Of a DNA stretch of 52,185 nt, positions 39,715 to 50,666 are shown one piece after another. The notes under the pieces were generated by a model. The model did no database searches. It was not told the origin of the DNA and saw only the letters and a program-made list of their open reading frames with translations. A program made the position numbers and the translations under genes. This DNA comes from Alphaproteobacteria bacterium (lineage in GTDB: Bacteria > Pseudomonadota > Alphaproteobacteria > Rhodobacterales > Rhodobacteraceae). Each line of letters begins with the position of its first letter. Position 1 is the stretch's first letter. Location of the stretch: positions 1-52,185 of the forward strand of contig JAUIHM010000011.1 in the NCBI GenBank assembly GCA_030432315.1, given 5' to 3'.

Positions 39715-41607
39715 CTAACGGGTGGGATAACCGATGGAGGACAGTCCGTCCGTGATCTCATCGAGAATTGCCGGATCATCGATTGTTGCCGGAAGTCGAT
39801 ACTCCGCTCCGTCGGCGATCCGGGCCATTATCCCGCGCAGAATCTTGCCAGACCGGGTTTTGGGCAGCCGCTCGACCACCACGGCCGCCTTGAACGCCGC
39901 CACCGGGCCGATTTTCCGTCGCACCAGCCGCACGCATTCGTCGATGATTTCCGCATGATCGCGGGTGCAGCCCCGGTTGAGGCAGATGAACCCGACCGGC
40001 AACTGGCCCTTCAGCGGGTCGGAGGCGCCGATCACCGCACATTCCGCCACGTCCGGATGCGAGGCAAGCACCTCCTCCATGCTGCCTGTCGACAGTCTGT
40101 GACCGGCAACGTTGATCACGTCGTCGGTGCGGGCCATGATGTAGAGGTAGCCGTCTTCGTCGATCATGCCGGCGTCACCGGTTTCGTAGTAGCCGGGAAA
40201 GGTCGAAAGATACGAACTGACAAAACGGTCGCCGGCATTCCAGAGCGTCGACAGGGTTCCCGGCGGCAGTGGAAGCCGTATCGCCACCGCCCCGAGTTCT
40301 CCCGGTTTCATGTCCTCTCCGGCCTCTGAAAGGATCCGCACGTCATAGCCGGGCATCGCCACCGTCGGGGATCCAGGCTTCACCGGCAGCAGCCCGAGAC
40401 CGGCCGGATTGGCGGCAATCGCCCATCCGGTTTCGGTCTGCCACCAGTGGTCGATCACCGGCACCTGAAGCCGGGCTCTCGCCCATTCGATGGTGTCCGG
40501 ATCGGCGCGCTCCCCGGCGAGGAACAGGTGTTTGAGCGAAGAGGTGTCGTAATCGCCGACCATCCTGCCCTCCGGATCGTCACGCTTGATCGCCCTGAAT
40601 GCTGTCGGCGCCGTGAACAGGGCCTTGACCCCGTACTCGCCGATCACCCTCCAGAACGTTCCCGCGTCCGGCGTGCCCACCGGCTTGCCCTCGAACACCA
40701 CCGTGGTCGCCCCGACAATAAGCGGACCGTAGACGATGTAGGAATGTCCTACGACCCAACCGACGTCCGAAGCACTCCAAAACACGTCGCCGGCGTGAAT
40801 GTCGTATATGTTGCCCATGGTCCAGCTGAGCGCCACCGCATAGCCGCCGTGCGTGCGCACGACCCCCTTTGGCTGACCCGTGGTGCCGGATGTATAGAGA
40901 ATGTAGAGCGGATCCATGCCGCCCATCTCCGCACAGCCCACCGGTTCCGCGCCGTCAAGGAACGCATTCCAGTCAATGTCTCGTCCTTCGGTCATCACGG
41001 CAGCCGCCTGCGGTCGCTGCAGGACCACCGTGAATTCGGGGGTGTGTCGGGCGATCCCGATCGCCTCGTCGACCATCGGCTTGTAGGCGACCACCCTGCC
41101 CGGCTCGATACCGCAGGACGCGGCGAGGATCGCCTTGGGGGTACAGTCGTCGATGCGTACCGCAAGTTCCGGCGCCGCAAAACCGCCGAACACTACCGAA
41201 TGCACCGCGCCGATCCGCGCACAGGCCAGCATTGCCACCAGCGCCTCCGGCACCATCGGCATGTAGATGATCACCCGGTCGCCGCGCTCGACGCCGCGGG
41301 CCGCGAGCGCCCCGGCGAGGCGCGACACCTGGTCGAGCAGTTCGGCATAGGTGATCTTCGTCTTGTTGCCGGTGACGGGCGAATCATGGATAATCGCGAC
41401 CCGTTCACCGTGACCCGCCTCCACATGGCGGTCGAGCGCGTTGTGGCAGATGTTGCAGACGCCGTCGGCATACCAACCGTAGAGAGGTGCCCGGCTGTCA
41501 TCGAGTGCGGCGGAAGGCGGTTTCGACCAGTCGATCGCGGCGGCGGCATCCATCCAAAACCCTTCGGGATCCTCCTGCCATGCCTTGTAGACATCACGGT
41601 AGCCCAT
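39715..41607 (-). CDS. prpE: Propionate-CoA ligase (propionyl-CoA synthetase)
   Basis: 630 residues from the ATG at 41607, which has GGAGGAA before it; an ATG at 41619 adds four residues. An AMP-forming acyl-CoA synthetase: P-loop-like YILYTSGTTGQPKGVVRT, WWQTETGW (A5), YYETGDAG, and the acetylatable lysine in TRSGKILRG. Unlike acetyl-CoA synthetase, the N-terminal part GYRDVYKAWQEDPEGFWM and VCNICHNALDRHV match the PrpE subfamily. It activates propionate to propionyl-CoA, supplying the carboxylase encoded nearby. It starts about 21 bases after maeB ends and may be co-transcribed with it. Confidence 0.92.
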   Translation of the reverse strand: MGYRDVYKAWQEDPEGFWMDAAAAIDWSKPPSAALDDSRAPLYGWYADGVCNICHNALDRHVEAGHGERVAIIHDSPVTGNKTKITYAELLDQVSRLAGALAARGVERGDRVIIYMPMVPEALVAMLACARIGAVHSVVFGGFAAPELAVRIDDCTPKAILAASCGIEPGRVVAYKPMVDEAIGIARHTPEFTVVLQRPQAAAVMTEGRDIDWNAFLDGAEPVGCAEMGGMDPLYILYTSGTTGQPKGVVRTHGGYAVALSWTMGNIYDIHAGDVFWSASDVGWVVGHSYIVYGPLIVGATTVVFEGKPVGTPDAGTFWRVIGEYGVKALFTAPTAFRAIKRDDPEGRMVGDYDTSSLKHLFLAGERADPDTIEWARARLQVPVIDHWWQTETGWAIAANPAGLGLLPVKPGSPTVAMPGYDVRILSEAGEDMKPGELGAVAIRLPLPPGTLSTLWNAGDRFVSSYLSTFPGYYETGDAGMIDEDGYLYIMARTDDVINVAGHRLSTGSMEEVLASHPDVAECAVIGASDPLKGQLPVGFICLNRGCTRDHAEIIDECVRLVRRKIGPVAAFKAAVVVERLPKTRSGKILRGIMARIADGAEYRLPATIDDPAILDEITDGLSSIGYPTR

Positions 41608-41628
41608 GCGTTCCTCCATCAGCCTCTG

Positions 41629-43911
41629 TTATCCGTAACTTTGCACCGGGGCGCCGGCGAGCGCGGAAATGTTGAGAATGCCCCGCGCGGTAATCGACGG
41701 GGTGACGATATGCGCCCGGTTGCCCATCCCCATCAGGATCGGACCGACCTCCAGCCCGCCTGCCACCACCTTGATAATGTTGCGCACCGCACTCGCCGCG
41801 TCGCTGTTGGCGAAAATCAGAACGTTGGCGGCCCCTTCGAGACGGGAATTGGGGAAAATCCGCTCGCGCAGATCCGCATCGAGCGCGGAATCCGAGTGCA
41901 TTTCCCCCTCATAGACAAAGTCCGGCCGCCGCGCATCAAGCAGCGCGAGCGCCCCGCGCATCCGCTGGGCGGATTCCGTCCTGAGATTGCCGAACTGCGA
42001 ATGCGAGCAGAGCGCTACCTTCGGCTCCAGCCCGAAGCGCCGCACATGTCGGGCCGCAGCCATCACCGTGTCGGCGATCTGCGCCGCATCGGGTTCCGGA
42101 TGGACGTGGGTATCGGCAATGAACAGCGGTCCCTTTTCGGTGATCATCAGCGACAGCGCGCCCAGCGGACGCATCTTCTCGGTGCCGAGCACCTCGCTGA
42201 CATAGTTCAAATGCCAAAGGTACTGACCAAAGGTACCGCAGATCATGCTGTCCGCTTCCTCGCGGTGCACCATCACCGCGGCAATGGCGGTGGAATTGGT
42301 GCGCATGATCGCCTTGGCGAGATCCGGCGTCACCCCGCGCCGTTCCAGCAGTTCGTGATAGGTCCCCCAGTATTCGCGGAACCGCGGATCGTCGGCAGGG
42401 TCGACCAGATCATAGTCGCGGTCGATGCGGATCGGAATGGCATCGCGTTCGCAGCGCATGGCGATCACGTCGGGACGGCCGATCAGGATCGGCCGGTCGA
42501 CACCGTCCTCGCGCATCGCATGAACGGCGCGCAGCACCCGCTCGTCCTCACCCTCGGCAAAAACGATCCGCCGCACCGAGGATCGGGCCACCTCGAACAC
42601 CGGGCGCATGATCAGACCGGAGCGGTAGACCATGTGGTTCAGCGCGTCCCGGTAGGCGTCGAGATCCGGCACCGGGCGTTGGGCCACTCCGGTCTCCATC
42701 GCCGCCCTCGCCACTGCGCTGGCGACGATCGCCAGAAGCCGCACGTCGAAGGGTTTCGGGATCAGATAGTCGCGGCCGAAGCTCAACCGCTCGCCCTGAT
42801 AGGCTGCCGCCGCCTCCGCCGAGGAGGAACCGCGCGCCAGTTCGGCGATGCCCTCGACGCAGGCAATCTCCATTTCGTCGTTGATCTCGGTCGCACCCAC
42901 GTCCAGCGCGCCGCGAAAGATGAACGGAAAGCAGAGCACGTTGTTGACCTGGTTGGGATAGTCGGACCGGCCGGTGGCAATGATGGCGGTCGGATTGGCC
43001 TGCCGCGCCACGTCGGGCGTTATCTCCGGATTGGGATTGGCCAGCGCCAGAATGATCGGATCGGTATCGACCATGCGGCGCACCATGTCCGCAGTCAGGA
43101 TGTTCGGCCCCGACAGGCCCAGGAACAGTTCGGCACCGTCGATCACCTCATCAAGGGTGCGCAGGTCGGAGGCCTGGGCGAATGCGGCCTTTTCCGGGTT
43201 CATGTCGACCTCGCGCCCCTCGTAAACGAGGCCGTGCACGTCGCAGAGCCAGATGTTTTCGCGCCTGGCTCCCAGCTTCAGCAGCATGTTGAGACAGGCA
43301 ATTCCCGCCGCGCCGCCGCCGGTGGAGACGATCTTCACCTCGGAAATGTCGCGCCCGGCAATGCGCAGCGCATTGGTCGCCGCGGCACCGACAACGATCG
43401 CCGTGCCGTGCTGGTCGTCATGAAACACCGGAATGTTCATGCTCTCGCGGCACAGCCGCTCGACGACAAAACAGTCCGGCGCCTTGATGTCCTCGAGGTT
43501 GATCGCCCCGAAAGTCGGTTCGAGGCTGCGGACGATGGCGGCGAGTTTCTCCGGATCGGTCTCGTCCACTTCGATGTCGAAACAGTCGATATTGGCGAAT
43601 TTCTTGAACAGGACCGCCTTGCCTTCCATCACCGGCTTCGAGGCAAGCGCTCCGATGTTGCCAAGACCCAGCACCGCCGTACCGTTCGATACCACCGCCA
43701 CCAGGTTCGCCCGCGCGGTATAACGCGAGGCAGTGGTCGGGTCGGCCCGGATTTCAAGGCAGGCTTCGGCCACGCCGGGACTGTAGGCGCGGCTCAGGTC
43801 GCGCTGGTTGGCCATCGGCTTGGTGGCACGGATCTCCAGCTTTCCGGGACGCGGAAACTCGTGGTAGTCCAGCGCCGCCTGGCGGGCGCTCTCCCTGCTG
43901 CCGTCGTCCAT
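41629..43911 (-). CDS. maeB: NADP-dependent malic enzyme with phosphotransacetylase-like domain
   Basis: 760 residues, the long MaeB form. The malic domain begins with [16 protein letters not shown], containing the catalytic tyrosine; metal and substrate residues are in [15 protein letters not shown]; the dinucleotide site is [16 protein letters not shown]. From about residue 430 a phosphotransacetylase-like domain continues to the C-terminus ([33 protein letters not shown]); in this family it is usually regulatory and not catalytic. It decarboxylates malate to pyruvate with NADPH. Beside prpE, mcm and pcc it can drain C4 acids formed from propionate. GGAGGAA precedes the ATG. Confidence 0.95.
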   Translation of the reverse strand: MDDGSRESARQAALDYHEFPRPGKLEIRATKPMANQRDLSRAYSPGVAEACLEIRADPTTASRYTARANLVAVVSNGTAVLGLGNIGALASKPVMEGKAVLFKKFANIDCFDIEVDETDPEKLAAIVRSLEPTFGAINLEDIKAPDCFVVERLCRESMNIPVFHDDQHGTAIVVGAAATNALRIAGRDISEVKIVSTGGGAAGIACLNMLLKLGARRENIWLCDVHGLVYEGREVDMNPEKAAFAQASDLRTLDEVIDGAELFLGLSGPNILTADMVRRMVDTDPIILALANPNPEITPDVARQANPTAIIATGRSDYPNQVNNVLCFPFIFRGALDVGATEINDEMEIACVEGIAELARGSSSAEAAAAYQGERLSFGRDYLIPKPFDVRLLAIVASAVARAAMETGVAQRPVPDLDAYRDALNHMVYRSGLIMRPVFEVARSSVRRIVFAEGEDERVLRAVHAMREDGVDRPILIGRPDVIAMRCERDAIPIRIDRDYDLVDPADDPRFREYWGTYHELLERRGVTPDLAKAIMRTNSTAIAAVMVHREEADSMICGTFGQYLWHLNYVSEVLGTEKMRPLGALSLMITEKGPLFIADTHVHPEPDAAQIADTVMAAARHVRRFGLEPKVALCSHSQFGNLRTESAQRMRGALALLDARRPDFVYEGEMHSDSALDADLRERIFPNSRLEGAANVLIFANSDAASAVRNIIKVVAGGLEVGPILMGMGNRAHIVTPSITARGILNISALAGAPVQSYG

Positions 43912-44012
43912 CCCGTATTCCTCCCAGTGTTCTGCTGCAGTGCGCCACCGGCACCTTTCCGATAAACCGCATTTTCGCGCCGGTGTCGCCCCTCAAACCC
44001 GTCGCGCCATTC

Positions 44013-44933
44013 TCATCCCGGCGGGCCGTCGCGCCACGGCGCCAGGATTCCGCCGATCGCGGCACTGGCCGGCGTCGCCACCCCGACCGCCGCGCCGTGC
44101 CGCACCACCGCACCGCTGATCCAGTCAATCTCCAGGGTGCGTCCCTCGCTCAAATCATGAGCGGTCGAGGTCCGGCCGCCGTCCGGCAGGGCCATGAACG
44201 CTTCCATCGACACCGCAACCGCGTCCTCGGACAGACGCACGCCGCGGGCACGCGCGACCGCGGCCCCCTCCTCCATCAGCTGTTCGGTCAGGGCCAGCGC
44301 CTCGGGCACCGCGCGGATCTGCCCAAAGGTGCAGCGGGTCGCAGCACTCATGCTGCTCACGGCATTGAAGAACAGAAACTTCATCCACAGGTCGGCGTCG
44401 ATATCCGGCACCTCGGGCGCGTTGATCCCCGCTTCATTCAGAACCGCACGCAGGTCCGCCACCGGAGGACGGCCGTTCGGGCCGATGCTGAACCGCGGCA
44501 CGATGCCGTAGCGGGTAATCACGCCCGGCGCGGTGATGTTGGCAAAAATCCGCGCCACCCCGGTCAGCGTCCGCTCGCGGCCAAAGGCGGCGGCCAGCAA
44601 GTCCGGCGCATCGACCCCGTTCTGGAACGGCAGCACCCGGGCCTCCGGATGCAGAGCGGGGGCGGTGGCGGCGATGGCATCGGCCAGTTGCTGGGCCTTG
44701 ACCGCATAGATTACCACGTCGCTTTGGCCGAGGATCGCCGGATCGGCCCCGAGCGCCGCCGGTGTCACCGTCAGATCGCCGTCGGGATCGATCAGCCGCA
44801 GGCCGTTGCGGGAAATCGCCGCGAGCTGCGCGCCGCGCGCCAGCAGCGCCACTTCCGTTCCCGCCGCCGTCAGCCGCGCCGTCAGCCAGCCACCGATCCC
44901 GCCGGCACCGACAATGCCGATCCGCAGTGACAC
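44013..44933 (-). CDS. Ketopantoate reductase family protein (2-dehydropantoate 2-reductase-like)
   Basis: 306 residues starting at a GTG three bases after the mcm stop. The Rossmann motif RIGIVGAGGIGGWLTARL is at the N-terminus. The catalytic lysine is in WMKFLFFNAVSSM and the C-terminal helical domain carries GRTLEIDWISGAVV. PanE makes pantoate for coenzyme A, but the family includes many other 2-hydroxyacid dehydrogenases, so I leave the symbol empty. It directly follows mcm, suggesting co-expression; CoA supply would fit, but this is inference. Confidence 0.82.
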   Translation of the reverse strand: MSLRIGIVGAGGIGGWLTARLTAAGTEVALLARGAQLAAISRNGLRLIDPDGDLTVTPAALGADPAILGQSDVVIYAVKAQQLADAIAATAPALHPEARVLPFQNGVDAPDLLAAAFGRERTLTGVARIFANITAPGVITRYGIVPRFSIGPNGRPPVADLRAVLNEAGINAPEVPDIDADLWMKFLFFNAVSSMSAATRCTFGQIRAVPEALALTEQLMEEGAAVARARGVRLSEDAVAVSMEAFMALPDGGRTSTAHDLSEGRTLEIDWISGAVVRHGAAVGVATPASAAIGGILAPWRDGPPG

Positions 44934-44936
44934 CGC

Positions 44937-47072
44937 TCAGTCCTCCCGCGCCTGGCGGATCAGGCCGAGGATCTGCCGCGCCGCGTCGGGTATGTTGGTG
45001 CCGGGACCAAAGATCGCGCTGACCCCGGCCGCCTTCAGAAAGGCGTAATCCTGCTGCGGGATCACCCCGCCACAGATCACCAGCACCTCGCCGGCACCCT
45101 GGGCGCGCAGGGCCGCGATCAGTTTCGGCGCGAGGGTCTTGTGCCCCGCCGCCTGGCTCGAAATGCCGACCACGTGCACGTCATTGTCGACCGCATCCTG
45201 GGCCGCCTCTTCGGGGGTCTGGAACAGCGGCCCCACATCGACGTCGAAGCCGATGTCGGCAAAGGCGGTGGCGATGACCTTCGCGCCGCGGTCGTGGCCG
45301 TCCTGGCCCATCTTGACCACCAGCATCCGCGGCCGGCGGCCTTCCTCGACGGCGAATTTATCCACATTTGCCCTGATCGCCGCGAAATCCGCGTCGCCCT
45401 CATAGGCGGCGCCGTAAACCCCGGCGAGGGTCCTCACCTCGGCCCGGTGACGTCCAAACACCCTTTCCATCGCGTCGGATATCTCCCCCACCGTCGCCCG
45501 CGCCCGCGCGGCCTCCACCGACGCGGCCAGCAGGTTGCCGCCGGAAGAGGCGGCCTGCTCAAGCGCCGCAAGGGCGCCTTCGCAGGCCGCCGCATCCCGC
45601 GTTTCGCGGATGCGGGCCAGCCGCGCCACCTGCGCCTCACGCACCGCAACATTGTCCACGTCAAGAATGTCTATCGGATCCTGCTCGGCCAGCCGGTACC
45701 GGTTGACCCCGACGATCACTTCGTCGCCCCGGTCTACCGCCGCCTGGCGCCGCGCAGCGCTTTCCTCGATCCGCAGTTTGGGCATGCCGGAAGCCACCGC
45801 CCTGGTCATGCCGCCGAGCGCATCGACCTCCTCGATCAGCGCCCAGGCCTTCTCCGCCAGTTCGGCGGTCAGGCTTTCGACATAATACGACCCGGCCAGC
45901 GGATCGATGACATTGGTAATGCCGGTTTCCTCCTGGAGGATCAGCTGGGTGTTGCGGGCGATCCGGGCGGAAAAATCCGTCGGCAGGGCAATCGCCTCGT
46001 CGAGGGCATTGGTGTGCAGCGACTGGGTACCGCCGAGAGCCGCCGCCATCGCCTCATAGGCGGTCCGGACCACGTTGTTGTACGGATCCTGTTCCTGCAG
46101 CGACACGCCGGAGGTCTGGCAGTGGGTGCGCAGCATCAGGCTGCCCGGCTTTTTCGCACCGAATTCCGTCATGATCCGGTGCCAGAGCAGCCGCGCCGCC
46201 CGCAGTTTCGCCGCTTCCATGAAGAAATTCATGCCAATGGCGAAGAAGAAGCTCAGCCGTCCGGCAAAGGCATCGACATCCAGGCCGCTGGCAATCGCCG
46301 CCCGAACATACTCGCGCCCGTCCGCCAGGGTAAAGCCCAGTTCCTGAACCAGGTTCGCCCCGGCCTCCTGCATGTGGTAGCCGGAAATCGAGATCGAATT
46401 GAACTTCGGCATCTCGGCGGCGGTATAGGCGATGATGTCGGAGACGATCCGCATCGAGGGTTCCGGAGGATAGATGTAGGTGTTGCGAACCATGAACTCC
46501 TTGAGAATGTCGTTCTGGATCGTCCCCGACAGAACCGAGCGGTCGTGGCCCTGCTCTTCGCCGGCGACGATGAAACAGGCCAGGATCGGAATCACCGCCC
46601 CGTTCATGGTCATCGACACCGAAACCCTGTCGAGCGGAATGCCGTCGAACAGGATCTTCATGTCCTCGACGCTGTCGATCGCCACCCCGGCCTTGCCGAC
46701 GTCGCCCTCGACCCGCGGATGGTCACTGTCATAGCCGCGGTGGGTGGCGAGATCGAAGGCCACCGACACCCCCTGCTGCCCGGCCGCCAGCCCCCTGCGG
46801 TAGAAGGCATTCGACTCCTCGGCGGTGGAAAATCCGGCATACTGACGGATCGTCCAGGGCCGGCCCGCATACATCGTCGCCCGCGGGCCGCGCACGTAGG
46901 GGGCCAGACCAGGCAGCGTCCCGAGGTGATCGAGGCCCGCCGTATCCGCCGCGGTATAGAGCGGCCGGACGGCAATGCCTTCGGGTGTATTCCACGTCAG
47001 GTCCTGGGGATCGCGGTCGCGGAGTTCCCTGCGGGCCAGTTCTTCCCATTCGGACAGGTCTGGACGCGTCAT
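44937..47072 (-). CDS. Methylmalonyl-CoA mutase, single-chain
   Basis: 711 residues from the ATG at 47072 ([12 protein letters not shown]), with AGAGGGAG upstream; an ATG at 47153 is unlikely. The catalytic barrel has [23 protein letters not shown] and the [18 protein letters not shown] segment. The C-terminal B12 domain has the cobalamin-binding [14 protein letters not shown] with the axial histidine. It rearranges (R)-methylmalonyl-CoA to succinyl-CoA. Upstream on the same strand lie pccA and pccB, interrupted by one gene on the other strand. Methylmalonyl-CoA epimerase is missing from the window. The single-chain homodimer type is usual in alphaproteobacteria. Confidence 0.96.
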   Translation of the reverse strand: MTRPDLSEWEELARRELRDRDPQDLTWNTPEGIAVRPLYTAADTAGLDHLGTLPGLAPYVRGPRATMYAGRPWTIRQYAGFSTAEESNAFYRRGLAAGQQGVSVAFDLATHRGYDSDHPRVEGDVGKAGVAIDSVEDMKILFDGIPLDRVSVSMTMNGAVIPILACFIVAGEEQGHDRSVLSGTIQNDILKEFMVRNTYIYPPEPSMRIVSDIIAYTAAEMPKFNSISISGYHMQEAGANLVQELGFTLADGREYVRAAIASGLDVDAFAGRLSFFFAIGMNFFMEAAKLRAARLLWHRIMTEFGAKKPGSLMLRTHCQTSGVSLQEQDPYNNVVRTAYEAMAAALGGTQSLHTNALDEAIALPTDFSARIARNTQLILQEETGITNVIDPLAGSYYVESLTAELAEKAWALIEEVDALGGMTRAVASGMPKLRIEESAARRQAAVDRGDEVIVGVNRYRLAEQDPIDILDVDNVAVREAQVARLARIRETRDAAACEGALAALEQAASSGGNLLAASVEAARARATVGEISDAMERVFGRHRAEVRTLAGVYGAAYEGDADFAAIRANVDKFAVEEGRRPRMLVVKMGQDGHDRGAKVIATAFADIGFDVDVGPLFQTPEEAAQDAVDNDVHVVGISSQAAGHKTLAPKLIAALRAQGAGEVLVICGGVIPQQDYAFLKAAGVSAIFGPGTNIPDAARQILGLIRQARED

Positions 47073-47195
47073 TGCCACACTCCCTCTTTCATCCCGACCC
47101 GCGCGACGGAAAAATGCAGCCCGCGGATCAATTTCCCGCATTTTCCCTGGCATCCGGCGGCAGGGCCACTAAGTTCCATCACGGGAGACACATTC

Positions 47196-47666
47196 ATGCG
47201 CATGCTTCTGCTGGTTATTTTCGCCGCCATCGGCGCACCGGGGCTGGGACAGACTGCTGTCGAGGGCACCGTGCCACGAACAGCCGCCGCGCCGGCGGAC
47301 TTCGGGGTCGCGATCGACGTGACCGAGCCGCAGCCGACGCTTGAGGAGCTGCGGTGGATCGCCCGCCCGCTGGTCCTGTTCGCCGACACGCCGAACGATC
47401 CGCGCTTTCGGCAGCAGCTGGACCTGCTGCAGGAGCGCAGCCAGGAGCTGACCGAGCGCGACGTGGTGCTGCTGATCGACACCGACCCGGGCGCCTCCGG
47501 ACCGCTGCGCATCGCCCTGCGCCCGCGCGGGTTCAACCTGGTGCTGATCGACCTCGACGGGACGGTGGTGCAGCGAAGGCCGTCCCCGACAACGGCCCGC
47601 GAACTGATCAACCAGATCGACCGGCTGCCCTCGCGCCGCCAGGAAATCGGCTCGCGCAGACAGTAG
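47196..47666 (+). CDS. DUF4174-domain secreted protein
   Basis: 156 residues, start at ATG 47196 (MRMLLLVIFAAIG). Residues 1-20 are a likely signal peptide ending at GLGQT. The mature part has LEELRWIARPLVLFADTPNDPRF and a thioredoxin-like layout, with VVLLIDTDPG and LVLIDLDGTVVQRR strands, which agrees with DUF4174 as I recall it. It has no CxxC motif, so it is not a redox-active thioredoxin. It is on the opposite strand between mcm and pccA, convergent with pccA (28-base gap) and divergent from mcm. Its role is unknown. Confidence 0.78.
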   Translation: MRMLLLVIFAAIGAPGLGQTAVEGTVPRTAAAPADFGVAIDVTEPQPTLEELRWIARPLVLFADTPNDPRFRQQLDLLQERSQELTERDVVLLIDTDPGASGPLRIALRPRGFNLVLIDLDGTVVQRRPSPTTARELINQIDRLPSRRQEIGSRRQ

Positions 47667-47694
47667 GCAGCTTCGCGCGGTCCCTCCATGATCG

Positions 47695-49695
<2,001 letters not shown>

Positions 49696-49746
49696 CTGTC
49701 CTCGCAGGTCGGCCACATACCTCGCCCGAAGGCGCGTGGGTGCGCG

Positions 49747-49926
49747 CTATTGCATCATGTTGTTGCCGTCAGCCGCCGGTATTTCACCCGTGGCCATCGG
49801 ATTGATCGCCGTCATCTCGTCGGTCATTTCCTGCCGCTCCGGCCCGGACATCGTCGCTCCCGGGTCGCCGCAGCCCGCCAGCGTCAACATCCCCGTCAGC
49901 AGCACAGCCACACCAAATCTGGTCAT
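49747..49926 (-). CDS. Small lipoprotein in the pcc locus
   Basis: 59 residues from the ATG at 49926 (MTRFGVAVLLTGML), with GGGGAGA before it. The lipobox LAGC at residues 14-17 predicts signal peptidase II cleavage and a lipidated cysteine. The mature part is only about 43 residues, polar, methionine-rich (MSGPERQEMTDEMTAINPMA) and without further structure I recognise. The aspartate and glycine after the cysteine could favour inner-membrane retention, but that rule is unreliable outside enterics. It lies 51 bases upstream of pccA on the same strand. Confidence 0.7.
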   Translation of the reverse strand: MTRFGVAVLLTGMLTLAGCGDPGATMSGPERQEMTDEMTAINPMATGEIPAADGNNMMQ

Positions 49927-49987
49927 TTTCCGTCTCCCCTGTTGGACAGGCACATCCGCCTGCCCGTCATGCCCCGAAGCGGGGCGG

Positions 49988-50335
49988 TCATCCGTCCAGC
50001 ACACCGGGAAAATTCTCCTCGATGCGCCCGACATCAAGCCGCAGCAGCGCCGCGTAATCCTCCGGATCGAAATCCTCCCCGACCGGGACCACTTCCCGGT
50101 CCAGCAGCCAACTCAGCCGGCCGGCGTCGAGATTGCCGCGCTCGAACGGTTCTTCGCCGAACGCCTGCCAAAGGGCCGCGACAAACGCCTCGTCCGCCCG
50201 CCTGTCCGCCGGCCGGCGATCGCGGAACCGCTCCCGCGCCACCAGCCGCGTCGCCCCGTCTTTTCCCGGGCGCCGGATGGTAAAGTGAAAGTCGGACCCG
50301 GCCATGCGCGAGGGAAATCCCCGATGTTTCAGCAT
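49988..50335 (-). CDS. Hypothetical soluble protein in the pcc locus
   Basis: About 115 residues from ATG 50335 (MLKHRGFPSRMAGSDF); a start at 50305 (MAGSDFHFTIRRPG) is also possible, and neither has a strong ribosome-binding site. It is highly charged, without signal peptide or membrane helix (RLVARERFRDRRPADRR, LWQAFGEEPFERGNLD, LDVGRIEENFPGVLDG). I do not recognise the family. It lies between the membrane protein and lipoprotein genes on the strand of pccB and pccA, so it is probably co-transcribed with the carboxylase. Confidence 0.62.
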   Translation of the reverse strand: MLKHRGFPSRMAGSDFHFTIRRPGKDGATRLVARERFRDRRPADRRADEAFVAALWQAFGEEPFERGNLDAGRLSWLLDREVVPVGEDFDPEDYAALLRLDVGRIEENFPGVLDG

Positions 50336-50363
50336 CGGCCACGCCCCCAACCCGGCGGCGGCA

Positions 50364-50609
50364 TCAGTCGTCGCCCAAATTCATCACCGCCACACCCATC
50401 GACACCGCCCCGAACGTCAGGGCCGTCTGCACGAACAGAACCAGCGTGGCGAGACCGCTGTGGTCGCGGGCCAGAACCGTGCCCAGTCCGCCGACATCCC
50501 AGTGGATGAGCACCAGCAGGAACACGCAGCCGATTGCCATGCCGTTGGCGATGTGCACCAGCATGAACCGGATCAGTTTCGGCAGCGACATCCACCAGCG
50601 CCGCAACAT
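50364..50609 (-). CDS. Small two-helix membrane protein in the pcc locus
   Basis: 81 residues with GGGAGG upstream of the ATG at 50609. Two hydrophobic stretches, about residues 18-37 (VHIANGMAIGCVFLLVLIHW) and 50-72 (DHSGLATLVLFVQTALTFGA), predict two membrane helices with a basic N-terminus (MLRRWWMSLPKLIR). Family not recognised. It lies between pccB and the hypothetical soluble protein, so it is likely in the carboxylase operon. A role in anchoring or transport is possible but is not shown. Confidence 0.7.
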   Translation of the reverse strand: MLRRWWMSLPKLIRFMLVHIANGMAIGCVFLLVLIHWDVGGLGTVLARDHSGLATLVLFVQTALTFGAVSMGVAVMNLGDD

Positions 50610-50666
50610 CCTTGCCTCCCGCGTAGGTTTCCCGCACCATCCCCCCGATATTTAGCACGGACCCGC

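Noticed and set aside
40447..43965. 1172-codon open frame on the plus strand
   Set aside because: It lies antisense to prpE and maeB, both with full family motifs. The translation is rich in His/Arg/Gly and has no recognisable domain; such shadows are common in GC-rich DNA.
45141..47195. Long plus-strand frame that runs into the DUF4174 gene
   Set aside because: The upstream part is antisense to mcm and low in domain-like content. Only the last 156 residues, starting with a signal peptide at 47196, are a credible gene.
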